A DNA stretch of 64,000 nt from Streptomyces sp. 6-11-2 (GCF_006540305.1 NZ_BJOR01000001.1:5518001-5582000), one strand, 5' to 3'; shown: positions 32,787 to 43,533, counted from the first letter of the stretch. Notes: generated by a model from the letters alone, not told the origin. Made by a program: numbers and translations.

Positions 32787-34168
32787 GACGTCCGGCACCT
32801 CTCGACGAACCGACGGGCGACACCGGGCGCGGCGGCCCAGTGCGTGTGCAGATAACTCGCGTGCACGTTCCGCTGTACGAAGCCTTCGACCCGCCGCTCG
32901 GGGACGCGCACACCCCAGGCGGGGGCCGCCGCCCCCGTCCCCGAGCCGGGCTCGACGACGGTCCGGTGGAACTCGTGCCCCCGCATCCGCTCCCCGGCCC
33001 CGGCGAGCACGCTGTCGCTCACGGCCACGGCGTCCCGGTAGCCGAGCGTGAGCCGCCCGGTCATCCGCGCCGAGGCGTCCAGCGCCCCGCACATGGGCTG
33101 CCCGTCCAGCTCCCGGCACAGATACAGCAGCCCGGCACACTCGGCGGCGACGGGAGCACCGCCGAGCGCGAACGCGGCGACGGCCCCGCGCAACGGCTGG
33201 TTGGCGGACAGCTCCGCCGCGTACACCTCGGGAAACCCGCCCCCGACGACCAGCCCGCGGGTCCCCTCGGGCAGTCGCTCGTCCCGCAGCGGGTCGAACG
33301 GCACGACCTCGGCCCCGGCGGCACTCAGCAACTCGGCGTGCTCCGCGTAGGAGAAGGTGAAGGCGGATCCACCGGCGACGGCGACTCTCGGCCTCTCCGG
33401 GGAGCACTCCCCGCCGGAGGAGAGCAGGACCTCGGCCGCGTCCCAGGCCGCACACGACAACGGCCCCGCGCTGTGCGCCAGCGCGACCAGCGCCTCCAGA
33501 TCGCACCCGTCGGAGACCTGCGCCGCCATCGCCGCCACCGCGTCCACGGCCGCCGCCCGCCGTTCGGCGACCGGCACCAGGCCGAGATGACGAGAGGGCG
33601 TGCCGACCTGCTCGACCCGCCGGAGGACTCCCAGCACGGGCACCCCGACCGAGTCCAGCGCCTCGCGCAGCAGCGCCTCGTGCCGGTCGGAGGCCACCTT
33701 GTTGAGGATCACGCCCCCGATCCGCACCTCCGGATCCCACGTCACGAACCCGTGCACCAGCGCCGCCACCGACCGGGACTGCGACGACGCGTCGACGACC
33801 AGCACCACCGGCGCCCGCAACAGCTTCGCCACCTGCGCGGTGGACGCCAGTTCACCCTCTCCGGCGGCCCCGTCGTACAGCCCCATCACCCCCTCGACGA
33901 CGGCGAGGTCACACCCGCGCGCCCCGTGGAGGAACAGCGGTCCGATCAGCTCCGGCCCGCACAGGTACGCGTCGAGGTTCCGCCCCGCACGCCCGGTGGC
34001 GAGCGCGTGGTACCCGGGATCGATGTAGTCCGGGCCGACCTTGTGCGGCGAGACCGAAAGGCCCCGCCGGGTCAGCGCGGCCATCAGCCCCGTGGCGACC
34101 GTGGTCTTGCCGCTGCCCGAGGAGGGCGCGGCGACGACCAGTCGGGGCACGGACAGGGACGTCACCAC
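32783..34168 (-). CDS. cobB: Cobyrinic (hydrogenobyrinic) acid a,c-diamide synthase CobB
   Basis: 461 residues. It amidates the a and c side chains using glutamine and ATP. The N-terminal domain is a dethiobiotin synthetase-like P-loop ATPase (VVAAPSSGSGKTTVATGLMA, SPHKVGPDYIDPGYH, VVEGVMGLYDGAAGEGE). The C-terminal domain is a class I glutamine amidotransferase with nucleophile Cys in AAECAGLLYLCREL, preceded by VVGGGFPEVYAAELSAN. The glycine-rich Ala/Gly region and length are normal. It overlaps cobO by seven bases and cobI by four. Confidence 0.95.
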   Translation of the reverse strand: MVTSLSVPRLVVAAPSSGSGKTTVATGLMAALTRRGLSVSPHKVGPDYIDPGYHALATGRAGRNLDAYLCGPELIGPLFLHGARGCDLAVVEGVMGLYDGAAGEGELASTAQVAKLLRAPVVLVVDASSQSRSVAALVHGFVTWDPEVRIGGVILNKVASDRHEALLREALDSVGVPVLGVLRRVEQVGTPSRHLGLVPVAERRAAAVDAVAAMAAQVSDGCDLEALVALAHSAGPLSCAAWDAAEVLLSSGGECSPERPRVAVAGGSAFTFSYAEHAELLSAAGAEVVPFDPLRDERLPEGTRGLVVGGGFPEVYAAELSANQPLRGAVAAFALGGAPVAAECAGLLYLCRELDGQPMCGALDASARMTGRLTLGYRDAVAVSDSVLAGAGERMRGHEFHRTVVEPGSGTGAAAPAWGVRVPERRVEGFVQRNVHASYLHTHWAAAPGVARRFVERCRTS

Positions 34169-34770
34169 TCGATGCCCCTCTGCCCCTTCTGCCCGGCGTC
34201 CATCGGATGCTTGACCTTGGACATGTCGGTGACGAGGTCGGCGAAGTCCGCCAGTTCCCCGGGTGCGTTCCGCCCGGTGATCACCACATGCTGGGTTCCG
34301 GGCCGGTTCCGCAGCACCTCCACGACCTCGTCGGTGCCGATCCAGCCCCAGTGCATCGGATACGCGAACTCGTCGAGCACGTACAGCCGGTACGTCTCGG
34401 CGGCCAGGTCCCGCTTGACCTGCTCCCAGCCCTCACGCGCCTTCTGCTCGTTGGTCGCGTTGTCACCCTGTGCGTCCCGCTGCACCCAGGACCAGCCCTC
34501 GCCCATCTTGTGCCAGTCGACGGTGCCGCCCTGCCCGGAGGCGCCCAGCACCCGCAGCGCGTTCTCCTCGCCGACCTTCCACTTGGCCGACTTGACGAAC
34601 TGGAACACCCCGATCGGCCAGCCCTGGTTCCAGGCGCGCAGCGCCAGCCCGAAGGCGGCGGTGGATTTGCCCTTGCCGACCCCGGTGTGCACGACGACCA
34701 GCGGACGGTTGCGCCGCTGACGGGTCGTCAGTCCATCCTCCGGTACGACGCTCGGCTGCCCCTGAGGCAT
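34162..34770 (-). CDS. cobO: Cob(I)yrinic acid a,c-diamide adenosyltransferase CobO/CobA
   Basis: 202 residues, the CobA/CobO/BtuR type. It attaches the 5'-deoxyadenosyl ligand to cobalt(I) corrinoid using ATP. The P-loop is VVVHTGVGKGKSTAAFGLAL. Further family motifs are GVFQFVKSAKWKVGEENAL, LYVLDEFAYPMHWGWI, and HVVITGRNAPGEL; the end LVTDMSKVKHPMDAGQKGQR is conserved in the family. The start ATG shares one base with the chlID stop (TAATG), and the end overlaps cobB by seven bases. Confidence 0.95.
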   Translation of the reverse strand: MPQGQPSVVPEDGLTTRQRRNRPLVVVHTGVGKGKSTAAFGLALRAWNQGWPIGVFQFVKSAKWKVGEENALRVLGASGQGGTVDWHKMGEGWSWVQRDAQGDNATNEQKAREGWEQVKRDLAAETYRLYVLDEFAYPMHWGWIGTDEVVEVLRNRPGTQHVVITGRNAPGELADFADLVTDMSKVKHPMDAGQKGQRGIEW

Positions 34771-36830
34771 TACGCGGCCCTCCTCGAAGTCCCCTGCGCG
34801 TCCCTGACAAGACCGGCGATGCTGTCCGCCCGCAGCTCGTCCAACGTCACGGCCGTACCGCCCAGTTCACTCGCGAGCTGCCCGGCGAGACCCAGCCGCA
34901 CCGGCCCCGACTCGCAGTCCACGACCACCGACGCGACCCCCTCGGCCGCGAACAGCCGCGCCGCACGCCCGGCCAGGGCCACCGGCTCCGTCCCACCCGT
35001 CGCCCGACCACCACCCGGGCCTGAGGCGTTTCGCGCCGCCCCCTTGCCGGTGGCCCGCCCGTCGGTCACCACCACGACCAGCGCCCGCCGCGCGGGATCA
35101 CGCAGCCGCTCGACCCGCAGCACTTCATGTGCCTTGAGCAGCCCGGCGGCGAGCGGAGTCCGCCCACCGGTCGGCAGCGACTCCAGACGGGCCGCGGCGG
35201 CGTCCACGGACGAGGTCGGCGGCAGCGCGACCTGCGCGTCCCTGCCGCGGAAGGTCACCAGCCCCACCTTGTCCCGCCGCTGGTAGGCGTCGAGCAGCAG
35301 GGACAGCACGGCCCCCTTCACGGCGCTCATCCGCTGCCGCGCGGCCATCGAGCCGGAGGCGTCGACGACGAACAGCACGAGGTTCCCCTCACGCCCCTCG
35401 CGGGCCGCCTGCCGCAGATCGTCCCGGCGGACCACCAGTCCAGGCCCGGACCGCCCACGCGCCCGCTGGTGCGGGGCGGCGGCCTGCACGGTGGCCGCCA
35501 AGTGCAGCTTGGTCAGGGCGCCTCGGGGCCGCCGCGCCCCGATCGTGCGCCCGTGCTCGGTCCGCGCCCGCGAACGCCGCCCGGAGGCGCCCTCGCCGAG
35601 GCCGGGCACGCTCAGCACCTTGGTACGGAACGGCTCGGAGGCGCGTACGGCGGACTGCTCACCGGCGCCGGCACCGGAGGGCTGCGGTTCGCCGCTGTCG
35701 CCGGCCTCGGGCTGCGCGGCCGAGCCGCCGTCCTGCGGGGCGCCGTCGTCGGGCGCCGGCTGTCCGCCGCCACCGCCGGGGCCGCCGTCCGGATCGGGGT
35801 CGGGGTCGTCCTCCTCCGGGCCCGCGAACTCCTGAAGGGTCTCGTCGAGCTTGTCCTCGTCGAGTCCCGGCGCGTCGAAGGGGTTGCGCCGCCGCCGGTG
35901 GGGGAGGGCCAGCAGCGCGGCCTGCCGTACGTCCTCGGCGAGCACGTCGGTCCGCCCGGCCCAGGCGGCCAGCGCGGTGGCGGTCCGGGCCATCACGATG
36001 TCGGCGCGCATCCCGTCCACCTCGAAGGCGGCACAGGTCGCCGCGATCTGCCGCAGCGCCCCGTCACCGAGTCGCACCGACGGCAGCAGCTCACGCGCGG
36101 CCACGATCCGCTGCCGTACGGCGGCCTCCTCCTCCGCCCACCGGGCGGCGAAGGCGGCGGGATCGTCGTCGTGGGCGAGCCGCCTGCGCACGACCTCCAC
36201 CCGCTGGTCGGGCTCCCGCGAGGCCGCGACCTCGACGGTGAGCCCGAACCGGTCGAGGAGCTGCGGCCGCAGCTCGCCCTCCTCCGGGTTCATGGTGCCG
36301 ACGAGCAGGAAGCGCGCCGCATGCCGAACGGAGACGCCCTCGCGCTCGACGTAGGAGGCCCCCATGGCGGCGGCGTCCAGCAGGAGGTCCACGAGGTGGT
36401 CGTGCAGAAGGTTGACCTCGTCGACGTAGAGGATCCCGCGGTGCGCGTCGGCGAGCAGGCCGGGCTCGAACGCCTTCACGCCCTCGGCGAGCGCCCGCTC
36501 GATGTCGAGTGCGCCCACGAGCCGGTCCTCGGAGGCGCCGACGGGGAGTTCGACCATCCGGGCGGGCCGCGCCGTACCGGATCCCGGCTCGTGCGGCCCG
36601 TCCGGGCAGGCGGGATCGGGCGATCCGGGGTCACAGGAGAAACGGCACCCGGGGACGACGTCCACCTGGGGCAGCAGCGCCGAAAGAGCACGCACAGCGG
36701 TGCTCTTGGCGGTGCCCTTCTCGCCGCGGACGAGAACGCCGCCCACGGCCGGGCTCACCGCGTTCAACAGCAGCGCCAGGCGCAGGTCGTCCTGTCCGAC
36801 GACAGCCGTGAACGGAAACGGGGTGGTCAC
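34770..36830 (-). CDS. Fused ChlI-ChlD-type AAA+/VWA chelatase subunit (CobN partner)
   Basis: 686 residues from GTG 36830 (GTGA overlap with cobN). The N-terminal AAA+ domain of Mg-chelatase ChlI type has Walker A VRGEKGTAKST (about 34-44), Walker B GILYVDEVNLLHDHLVDLLL and sensor LLVGTMNPEEGELRPQL. It contains a Cys-containing insert (VPGCRFSCDPGSPDPACPDG). An acidic Pro/Gly linker (about 360-430) leads to a VWA domain with MIDAS motif FVVDASGSMAARQ, TGGRTPLAAG and VVVTDGRATG. Such proteins drive the ATPase cycle for cobalt insertion by CobN in place of CobS/CobT. Its position directly after cobN supports this over a chlorophyll role. Confidence 0.92.
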   Translation of the reverse strand: MTTPFPFTAVVGQDDLRLALLLNAVSPAVGGVLVRGEKGTAKSTAVRALSALLPQVDVVPGCRFSCDPGSPDPACPDGPHEPGSGTARPARMVELPVGASEDRLVGALDIERALAEGVKAFEPGLLADAHRGILYVDEVNLLHDHLVDLLLDAAAMGASYVEREGVSVRHAARFLLVGTMNPEEGELRPQLLDRFGLTVEVAASREPDQRVEVVRRRLAHDDDPAAFAARWAEEEAAVRQRIVAARELLPSVRLGDGALRQIAATCAAFEVDGMRADIVMARTATALAAWAGRTDVLAEDVRQAALLALPHRRRRNPFDAPGLDEDKLDETLQEFAGPEEDDPDPDPDGGPGGGGGQPAPDDGAPQDGGSAAQPEAGDSGEPQPSGAGAGEQSAVRASEPFRTKVLSVPGLGEGASGRRSRARTEHGRTIGARRPRGALTKLHLAATVQAAAPHQRARGRSGPGLVVRRDDLRQAAREGREGNLVLFVVDASGSMAARQRMSAVKGAVLSLLLDAYQRRDKVGLVTFRGRDAQVALPPTSSVDAAAARLESLPTGGRTPLAAGLLKAHEVLRVERLRDPARRALVVVVTDGRATGKGAARNASGPGGGRATGGTEPVALAGRAARLFAAEGVASVVVDCESGPVRLGLAGQLASELGGTAVTLDELRADSIAGLVRDAQGTSRRAA

Positions 36831-39800
36831 TTGTCCTCGCCCTCCAAGTCGCCCTCCAGCTCGAGGTAGGTGGCCCGCAGCCGCTCCAGCGTGTCCGCGT
36901 CCGGCTCCGCCCACAGCCCCCGGTCGGCCGCCTCCAGCAGCCGCTCGGTGATGCCGCGCAGCGCCCAGGGGTTGGACTTCTTCATGAAGTCCCGGTTCTC
37001 GGCGTCGAAGACGTACTCGGCGCTGAGCTTCTCGTACATCCAGTCGTCGACCACGCCCGCCGTGGCGTCGTACCCGAACAGGTAGTCCACGGTCGCCGCC
37101 ATCTCGAAGGCACCCTTGTAGCCGTGCCTCCGCATCGCGCTCATCCAGCGCGGGTTGACCACCCGCGCGCGGAAGACCCGGTGCGTCTCCTCGCCCAGGG
37201 TGCGGGTCTTCACCTGGTCCGGTACGGCGGAGTCCCCGACGTACGCCTCGGGGCTCGCCCCCGTCAGATGCCGCACCATGGCGACCATGCCGCCGTGGTA
37301 CTGGAAGTAGTCGTCGGCGTCGACCAGGTCGTGCTCTCTGGTGTCGACGTTCTTCGCCGCCACCGCGATCCGCCGGAACGCCGTTTCCATGTCCCCGCGC
37401 GCCGCTCGCCCGTCGAGCCCGCGTCCGTAGGCGTAGCCGCCCCAGACCGCGTACACCTCGGCCAAATCGGCGTCACTGCGCCAGTTGCGCGCGTCGATCA
37501 GCGGCAGCAGACCCGCGCCGTACGCGCCCGGCTTGGAGCCGAAGATACGGGCCGTGGCGCGGCGCCGGTCGCCGTGCTCGGCGGTGTCCTCGTCGGCGTG
37601 GGCCTTCACGAAGTTCCGCTCGGCGGGCTCGTCCAGCTCCGCCACCGCCCGTACCGCGTCGTCGATCAGCCCGACGACGTGCGGGAACGCGTCCCGGAAG
37701 AAGCCCGAGATGCGGACCGTCACGTCGATGCGCGGCCGGCCCAGCTCCGCCAGGGAGACCACCTCGAAGCCTGTCACCCGGCGGGAGGCGTCGTCCCACA
37801 CCGGGCGGCAGCCCAGCAGCGCCAGGATCTCGGCGATGTCGTCGCCCTGGGTGCGCATCGCGGACGTGCCCCAGACCGTCAGGCCGACCGACTTCGGGTA
37901 CGCGCCCGTGTCCTGGAGATAGCGGGCCACCAGCGAGTCCGCCAGGGACTGGCCGACCTCCCAACTCAGCCGCGACGGGATCGCCTTGGGGTCGACCGAG
38001 TAGAAGTTGCGCCCGGTCGGCAGCACGTTGACCAGGCCACGGGTCGGCGAGCCGGACGGGCCCGCGGGGACGTAACCGCCGTTCAGCGCCCGCAGGATGT
38101 GCCCGATCTCGTCCGTCGTACGGGCGAGCCGCGGCACGACCTCGGTGCAGGCGAACTCCAGCACGGCCGTCGCGTCCGGGAGTTCGCCGCCCAGTACCTC
38201 CCGGACGAGCGCCGGACCCGCGTCGGCCGCCCAGCCGCGCTCCTCCATGCCCTCGGCGATCCGCCGGCACAGCTGCTCCAGCAGGTCGATGGCGTCCGCC
38301 GCCGTGCGCGAGGGACCTTCGACCAGGTCCGTCAGCTCCACCGGCACCTTCACCGGAGCGCCCGGCTCGGCCAGCAACTCCTTCTCCACCAGACCGAAGT
38401 GCTCCGCGAGACAGGCCCGCAGCCCCGGCAGTGCGTTCGCCTGCCCGCCCCACACCTGTGAGGCGCGCAGCACGGCCAGCACCAGGTTCACGCGCGGCTC
38501 ACCGACCGGGCCGCCGCCGAGGATGTGCAGACCGTCCCTGATCTGCACGTCCTTGATCTCGCACAGATAGCCGTCGATATGCATGACGAACTCGTCGAAG
38601 TCGCCGTCGTCCGGCTGCTCGTCCACCTGCAGGTCGTGGTGGAGCTCGGCGGCCTTGACCAGGGTCCAGATCTGCGCCCGTACGGCCGGTGCCTTGACCG
38701 GGTCCAGATCGGAGACCAGCGCGTACTCGTCGAGGAGTTGCTCCAGTTTGGCCAGATCGCCATAGGTGTCCGCGCGCGCCATCGGCGGGACGAGGTGGTC
38801 GACGACCGTGGCGTGCCCGCGCCGCTTGGCCTGGGTGCCCTCACCGGGGTCGTTGACGATGAAGGGGTAGATCAGCGGAAGATCGCCGAGGACCGCGTCC
38901 GGGGCGCACCCCCCGCTCAGCCCCAGGCCCTTGCCGGGCAGCCACTCCATCGTGCCGTGCTTGCCCATGTGCACGATCGCGTCGGCGCCGAACGAGTATT
39001 CCAGCCACCGGTAGGCCGCCATGTAGTGGTGGGACGGCGGCATGTCGGGGTCGTGGTAGATCGCGATCGGGTTCTCCCCGAAGCCGCGCGGCGGCTGGAT
39101 CATCACCACGACGTTCCCGAACCGGAGGGAGGCGAGGACGATGTCGTCGCCGTCGACATACAGGCTGCCCGGTGGTTCGCCCCAGGCTTCCAGCATGGCG
39201 TTCCGCAGCGCGGGGTCCAGGGTGCCGAACCATGCCTGGTAGTCCGCGAGCGGTACCCGTGCGGGCGCCGCGGCCAGCTGGTCCTCGGTCAGCCACTCCA
39301 CGTCATGGCCGCCGGCCTTGATGAGCCGGTGGATCAACTCGTCGCCGCCCGCGGGGTATTCCGTGAGGGAGTACCCGGCGTCCCGGAGCGCGTCGAGCAC
39401 CCGCACCGCCGAGGCGGGAGTGTCAAGACCGACGGCGTTGCCGACCCGGGAGTGCTTGGTCGGATAGGCGGTGAAGACCAGTCCGAGCTTCTTCTCGGCG
39501 TTCGGCTTGTGCCTGAGCCGCGCGTGCCGTACGGCGATCCCGGCGACCCGGGCGGCCCGCTCGGGGTCGGCCGCGTACACCGGCACGTCGTCCGGGCCCT
39601 GCTCCTTGAAGGAGAACGGGACGGTGATCAGCCGCCCGTCGAACTCCGGGATCGCGACCTGCATGGCCGCGTCCATGGGGGACAGCGCGGCGTCGGACTC
39701 GTCCCAGGCGGCGCGTGAGGAGGTCAGGCAGAGCCCTTGCAGCACGGGGATGTTCAGGTCCGCGAGCGCCCCGATGTCCCAGGCCTCCTCGTCCCCGCCC

Positions 39801-40480
39801 GCCGAGGCCTGCGAGGCGTGCGTGCCGCCGGCCGCGAGGACGGTGGCGACCAGGGCGTCGGCGCGCCCGAGGATCTCGTACAGCCCGGCGTCCGCGCCGC
39901 GCAGCGAACCGCAGTAGACGGGAAGGGCGTTGGCGCCGTGCGCCTCGATCGCGTCGCACAGGGTGTCGACGAACGCGCTGTTGCCGCTCAGTTCGTGGGC
40001 GCGGTAGAAGAGCACGCCGACGGTCGGCCGGCCGGCCACCAGGGCACGTTCGCCGTGGACGCCGTACTCCGGCATCCGCCGCGGCTCCTCGAAGCCCTCG
40101 CCGGTCAGCAGCACCGTGTCGGAGAGGAACCGGGCGAGTTCCGCCAGGTTCTCCGGGCCGCCCTCGACGAGGTACTTCAGCGCCTCCGCGACGACTCCGG
40201 CCGGCACCGACGACTCGGCCATCAACTCGGCGTCCGGTACGGCCTCTCCGCCCAGCAGCACCGTCGGGACGCCGGAGGCCTTCAGCGCGGCGAGCCCCTC
40301 CTCCCAGGCGCGCTTGCCGCCGAGCAGCCGTACGACGGCGATGTCCGCGCCGTCCAGCAGCCCCGGAAGCTCCTCGTCGACGTCCACGCGGGTCGGGTTG
40401 CCGATCCGGTAGGAGGCGGCCGAGGCTCGGGCGGCGAGCAGATCGGTGTCGGCGGTCGACAACAACAACACTGTGCTCAT
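36827..40480 (-). CDS. cobN: Cobaltochelatase large subunit CobN
   Basis: 1217 residues, the usual CobN/BchH length. With ATPase subunits it inserts cobalt into hydrogenobyrinic acid a,c-diamide in the aerobic route. Recognisable parts are the N-terminus [76 protein letters not shown] with the CobN histidines, [52 protein letters not shown], and [20 protein letters not shown] near the end. It starts ATGA-overlapped with cobQ. The long open frame upstream of 40480 is cobQ read out of frame. Confidence 0.97.
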   Translation of the reverse strand: MSTVLLLSTADTDLLAARASAASYRIGNPTRVDVDEELPGLLDGADIAVVRLLGGKRAWEEGLAALKASGVPTVLLGGEAVPDAELMAESSVPAGVVAEALKYLVEGGPENLAELARFLSDTVLLTGEGFEEPRRMPEYGVHGERALVAGRPTVGVLFYRAHELSGNSAFVDTLCDAIEAHGANALPVYCGSLRGADAGLYEILGRADALVATVLAAGGTHASQASAGGDEEAWDIGALADLNIPVLQGLCLTSSRAAWDESDAALSPMDAAMQVAIPEFDGRLITVPFSFKEQGPDDVPVYAADPERAARVAGIAVRHARLRHKPNAEKKLGLVFTAYPTKHSRVGNAVGLDTPASAVRVLDALRDAGYSLTEYPAGGDELIHRLIKAGGHDVEWLTEDQLAAAPARVPLADYQAWFGTLDPALRNAMLEAWGEPPGSLYVDGDDIVLASLRFGNVVVMIQPPRGFGENPIAIYHDPDMPPSHHYMAAYRWLEYSFGADAIVHMGKHGTMEWLPGKGLGLSGGCAPDAVLGDLPLIYPFIVNDPGEGTQAKRRGHATVVDHLVPPMARADTYGDLAKLEQLLDEYALVSDLDPVKAPAVRAQIWTLVKAAELHHDLQVDEQPDDGDFDEFVMHIDGYLCEIKDVQIRDGLHILGGGPVGEPRVNLVLAVLRASQVWGGQANALPGLRACLAEHFGLVEKELLAEPGAPVKVPVELTDLVEGPSRTAADAIDLLEQLCRRIAEGMEERGWAADAGPALVREVLGGELPDATAVLEFACTEVVPRLARTTDEIGHILRALNGGYVPAGPSGSPTRGLVNVLPTGRNFYSVDPKAIPSRLSWEVGQSLADSLVARYLQDTGAYPKSVGLTVWGTSAMRTQGDDIAEILALLGCRPVWDDASRRVTGFEVVSLAELGRPRIDVTVRISGFFRDAFPHVVGLIDDAVRAVAELDEPAERNFVKAHADEDTAEHGDRRRATARIFGSKPGAYGAGLLPLIDARNWRSDADLAEVYAVWGGYAYGRGLDGRAARGDMETAFRRIAVAAKNVDTREHDLVDADDYFQYHGGMVAMVRHLTGASPEAYVGDSAVPDQVKTRTLGEETHRVFRARVVNPRWMSAMRRHGYKGAFEMAATVDYLFGYDATAGVVDDWMYEKLSAEYVFDAENRDFMKKSNPWALRGITERLLEAADRGLWAEPDADTLERLRATYLELEGDLEGEDK

Positions 40481-41985
40481 GCGGGCGCTCCCGGTGGAAT
40501 GAAAGGCAGTCCTTGCGGCGCGCCCGACTCGATGAGCCGCCAGAGCGCGTCCGTGTCCGCGTGCTGTTCGATCAGGTCGCCGAGCCGGTCGAGCTGCTCC
40601 TCGCGCAGCGCGGCGAACGAGGTGTCGGGCGCCGGCACGAAACGGCGGCCGGCGGCGGCCGCCACCTCGCGCAGGAACGCGCGCCGGAAGCCGTCCGACT
40701 CCAGTGAGCCGTGCCAGTGCGTGCCCCAGACGGCCCCGACCCGGCAGCCGTCCAAGAAGGGCTCTCCGCCGGTGACTTCGGCGACCCCGTGGTGGATCTC
40801 GTATCCCTCGACCCGTTCGCCGAGGGCTTCGCCCCGCGGCCGGGTGAGGGTCTTCTCGCGGGCGAACCTGACCCGTACGGGCAGCAGGCCCAGCCCGTCG
40901 ACGTGTCCGCGCCGGCTCTCCACGTCGTCCTCGATGTGCTCGCCGAGGAGCTGGAAGCCGCCGCAGATGCCCAGCACCGGCCGCCCCTGGGCGGCCCTGC
41001 TCGCCAGGGCCCGCGCGAGCCCCCGCTCCCGCAGCCATTCCAGTGCCCTGACCGTGCCGCGTGTGCCGGGCACGACGACGAGGTCGGCGTCGGTCAGTTC
41101 CTCGGGCCGGTCCACGAACCGCACGACGACGCCCGGTTCGGCGGCGAGCGCGTCCACGTCGGTGAAGTTGGACATCAGCGGCACGGCGCAGACGGCGACC
41201 CGCAGCACGTCCTCGCCGACCGGCGGCGCCACGGTGGACTCCCGCACCGCGCCCCGCAGCGACACCCTCAGTCCGTCCTCCTCGTCGATGCCGAGCCCGT
41301 GCCGGAACGGCAGCACGCCGTACGTACTCCGGCCGGTGAGGCCGTGCAGCATGTCGAGCCCGGGTTCGAGCAACGAGACGTCCCCGCGGAACTTGTTGAC
41401 GAGGAACCCGGCGACGAGTTCCTGGTCCTGAGGCGACAGCAGGGCGAGCGTGCCGAAGAAGGAGGCGAAGACGCCGCCGCGGTCGATGTCGCCGACGACG
41501 AGCACGGGCAGCCGCGCGCCGCGCGCGATCCCCATGTTGACGATGTCGGTCCGGCGCAGGTTGATCTCCGCCGGGCTGCCCGCCCCCTCGCAGATCACCG
41601 CGTCGTACGTGCTGCGCAACTCGGCGAGGCAGTCCAGCACGGTGCCGAGGAGCTTCTGCTGCCGCCCGCCGTGGTAGCCGCGCGCGCTCAACTCGCCCAC
41701 CGGCCTGCCCAGCAGCACGACCTGGCTGCTCTGCTCGCCGCCCGGCTTGAGCAGCACCGGGTTCATCAGCGCGGTCGGCTCGACCCGGCACGCCTGGGCC
41801 TGCATGGCCTGCGCCCGCCCGATCTCGGCTCCCTCCCGGGTGACGAACGAGTTGAGGGACATGTTCTGCGCCTTGAAGGGGGCGACCTTCACGCCCTGGC
41901 GCACCAGCCACCGGCAGATCCCGGCGGTGACGACGCTCTTCCCGGCGTCGGAGGTGGTGCCGGCGACGAGCAGACCGCCACTCAT
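40477..41985 (-). CDS. cobQ: Cobyric acid synthase CobQ
   Basis: 502 residues from ATG 41985 (ATGA overlap with cobD). It makes four amidations on the adenosylcobyrinic acid a,c-diamide ring using glutamine and ATP. The ATPase domain has [59 protein letters not shown] and [18 protein letters not shown]. The glutaminase domain has [39 protein letters not shown] with the nucleophile cysteine, and [12 protein letters not shown] with the histidine. A 13-residue upstream extension in frame is rejected because it overlaps cobD and lacks family similarity. Confidence 0.96.
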   Translation of the reverse strand: MSGGLLVAGTTSDAGKSVVTAGICRWLVRQGVKVAPFKAQNMSLNSFVTREGAEIGRAQAMQAQACRVEPTALMNPVLLKPGGEQSSQVVLLGRPVGELSARGYHGGRQQKLLGTVLDCLAELRSTYDAVICEGAGSPAEINLRRTDIVNMGIARGARLPVLVVGDIDRGGVFASFFGTLALLSPQDQELVAGFLVNKFRGDVSLLEPGLDMLHGLTGRSTYGVLPFRHGLGIDEEDGLRVSLRGAVRESTVAPPVGEDVLRVAVCAVPLMSNFTDVDALAAEPGVVVRFVDRPEELTDADLVVVPGTRGTVRALEWLRERGLARALASRAAQGRPVLGICGGFQLLGEHIEDDVESRRGHVDGLGLLPVRVRFAREKTLTRPRGEALGERVEGYEIHHGVAEVTGGEPFLDGCRVGAVWGTHWHGSLESDGFRRAFLREVAAAAGRRFVPAPDTSFAALREEQLDRLGDLIEQHADTDALWRLIESGAPQGLPFIPPGAPA

Positions 41986-42923
41986 GACGTCCGTCCTCTC
42001 TTCAGCAGCCGTACGCCCGCGCACACGCCGAGCGCGAGCCAGCCCACGCGGCGGGAGAGCCGTACCGCGCGCCCGATGTCACCCGGCCGGACGGCTCGTC
42101 CGGTGCCGTTGAGCTCCGGGCGGTGCTCCACGCGCCCGGCGTACGAGAGCGTGCCGCCCAGCCGCACCCCGAGCGCCCCCGCGAACGCGGCTTCCACCGG
42201 ACCGGCGTTGGGGCTCGGGTGCCGGCCGGCGTCGGCGCGCCAGGCCCGTACGGCACCGCGCGGGTCGTCGCCCGCGACGGCCGCCAGGGCGGCGGTGAGC
42301 CGTGCCCCCGGCCACCCGGCGAGGTCGTCGAGCCGGGCCGAGGCCCAGCCGTAGCGGCGGTACCGGGGGGACTTGTGCCCGACCATGGCGTCCAGGGTGT
42401 TGACCGCGCGGAAGCCGAGGAGGCCCGGCACACCGGCGGCGGCGCCCCACACCAGCGCGCCCACCACCGCGTCGGAGGTGTTCTCGGCGACGGACTCGAC
42501 GACGGCCCGGGCGATCCCGTCGGCGTCCAGCGCCTGTGGATCGCGCCCGCACAGATGCGGCAGCCGCGCCCGGGCGCCCTCGACGTCCCCGGCGTCCAGC
42601 GCGCGCCCGATCTCCCGCGCCTCACGGGCGAGGGAGGTCCCGCCGACGACGGCCCAGGTGGCGGCGGCGGTCAGCGCGACGGACGCGGTACGCGAGGAAC
42701 GCGCGGCGGACGCGGCCAGCGCGGCCGACCCCAGGACACCGCCCACGCACACGGCGGTGTGCAGGGCGCCCCAGCCGCGGTGGTCCCGCCACAGCGCGCG
42801 TTCCACGGCACCCGCGGCCCGTCCGAACACGGCGACGGGGTGCCCGCGGCGTGGATCGCCGAGGAGCAGGTCACCGAGGAGGCCGGCGGCGGCGCCGTAC
42901 GCGAAGTCGCGATCGGCACCCAT
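41982..42923 (-). CDS. cobD: Adenosylcobinamide-phosphate synthase CobD/CbiB
   Basis: 313 residues, an integral membrane protein with several hydrophobic segments. It attaches aminopropanol (phosphate) to adenosylcobyric acid. The family pattern includes [20 protein letters not shown] (start), [60 protein letters not shown], and [20 protein letters not shown]. It is the first gene of the riboswitch-controlled block. No clear ribosome site precedes ATG 42923, which fits translational control by the upstream riboswitch. Confidence 0.94.
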   Translation of the reverse strand: MGADRDFAYGAAAGLLGDLLLGDPRRGHPVAVFGRAAGAVERALWRDHRGWGALHTAVCVGGVLGSAALAASAARSSRTASVALTAAATWAVVGGTSLAREAREIGRALDAGDVEGARARLPHLCGRDPQALDADGIARAVVESVAENTSDAVVGALVWGAAAGVPGLLGFRAVNTLDAMVGHKSPRYRRYGWASARLDDLAGWPGARLTAALAAVAGDDPRGAVRAWRADAGRHPSPNAGPVEAAFAGALGVRLGGTLSYAGRVEHRPELNGTGRAVRPGDIGRAVRLSRRVGWLALGVCAGVRLLKRGRTS

Positions 42924-43024
42924 CGGGTCAGCCGGTCGTGCGGTCGGTCGGACAGACGGTGGTGAACCTTGTTCGGCAGCCGCGCATGGCGATATGTGTC
43001 CTCACTCAGGGTGTCCACGCCCTG

Positions 43025-43175
43025 GTTCGACGAGACCGGCGGCGAGAGTTCCTGGCTCCCGGGGAAGTTCTTCCCCGGTCACAGTGGCGGGACCGCGCCG
43101 GATTCGCACCGGACTTCCTCTCCTGCCGCCGTACTTGGCTCCGGCAGTCCACCACGCACCGCGAACACCCGTCAA
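43025..43175 (-). promoter_or_regulatory. Cobalamin (B12) riboswitch upstream of cobD
   Basis: Read on the minus strand, the core elements appear in order: GAGAGGAAG, then GGTGCGAATCC, then the B12 box GGTCCCGCCACTGT (43081-43095 region), followed by paired GGGGAAG/CTTCCCC and GAGCCAGGAACTCTC arms. This matches the adenosylcobalamin riboswitch consensus. The boundaries are approximate. About 100 bases separate it from the cobD start and would hold the expression platform. It should repress the cobD-to-cobI block when cobalamin is abundant. Confidence 0.93.
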
Positions 43176-43293
43176 CCTGCCGTTGACCTGCGCAGGGGTA
43201 CTGAGATGAGGCCCACACCGCGGGCGCCGGGAACCAGAAGACCCGCACTTCCCGGGCCGTCGTGGGGACGGTCCGGGAGGGCGGGTGACGTGA

Positions 43294-43325
43294 GGAGCGG
43301 GACCCGGTTGTCCGGGTCCCGCTCC
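43294..43325. terminator. Perfect 14-bp hairpin between riboswitch and MITE
   Basis: GGAGCGGGACCCGG (43294-43307) pairs perfectly with 43312-43325 around a TTGT loop. No gene now ends close by; before the MITE and IS insertions it would have been the terminator for the small membrane protein/phosphate transporter unit. It also insulates the cob promoter. Confidence 0.75.
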
Positions 43326-43341
43326 GGGCTGGGCCAGGGCC

Positions 43342-43531
43342 AGGGTCTTTCGTTTGGATCAGGCCGGATCAGGGAGCGGGGTCTGGTGCCGTGCGTCGCA
43401 CGGCGGAGGAGGGCGGCAGGGCGGAGCCCTGCCGACCGACGACAACGCGGCTGGGGGTACCCCCTGCTCGAAGAGCTTGGGGGAGCGGTGCCAGGGCCCG
43501 CGAGCCCGGCATGATCCAAACGAGAGGCCCT
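43342..43531. mobile_element. MITE-like element (about 190 bp) with 26-bp imperfect terminal inverted repeats
   Basis: AGGGTCTTTCGTTTGGATCA (43342 onward) and the reverse complement of 43506-43531 match at 23 of 26 positions. The interior carries no reading frame of note and includes GGGGGTACCCCC and GAGCCCTGCC/GGCAGGGCGG inverted pairs. From memory this terminal sequence and interior recur in many Streptomyces genomes as a non-autonomous element mobilised by an IS5-like transposase. Target duplication could not be identified, partly because the IS481 copy landed at the right edge. Confidence 0.6.
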
Positions 43532-43533
43532 AG

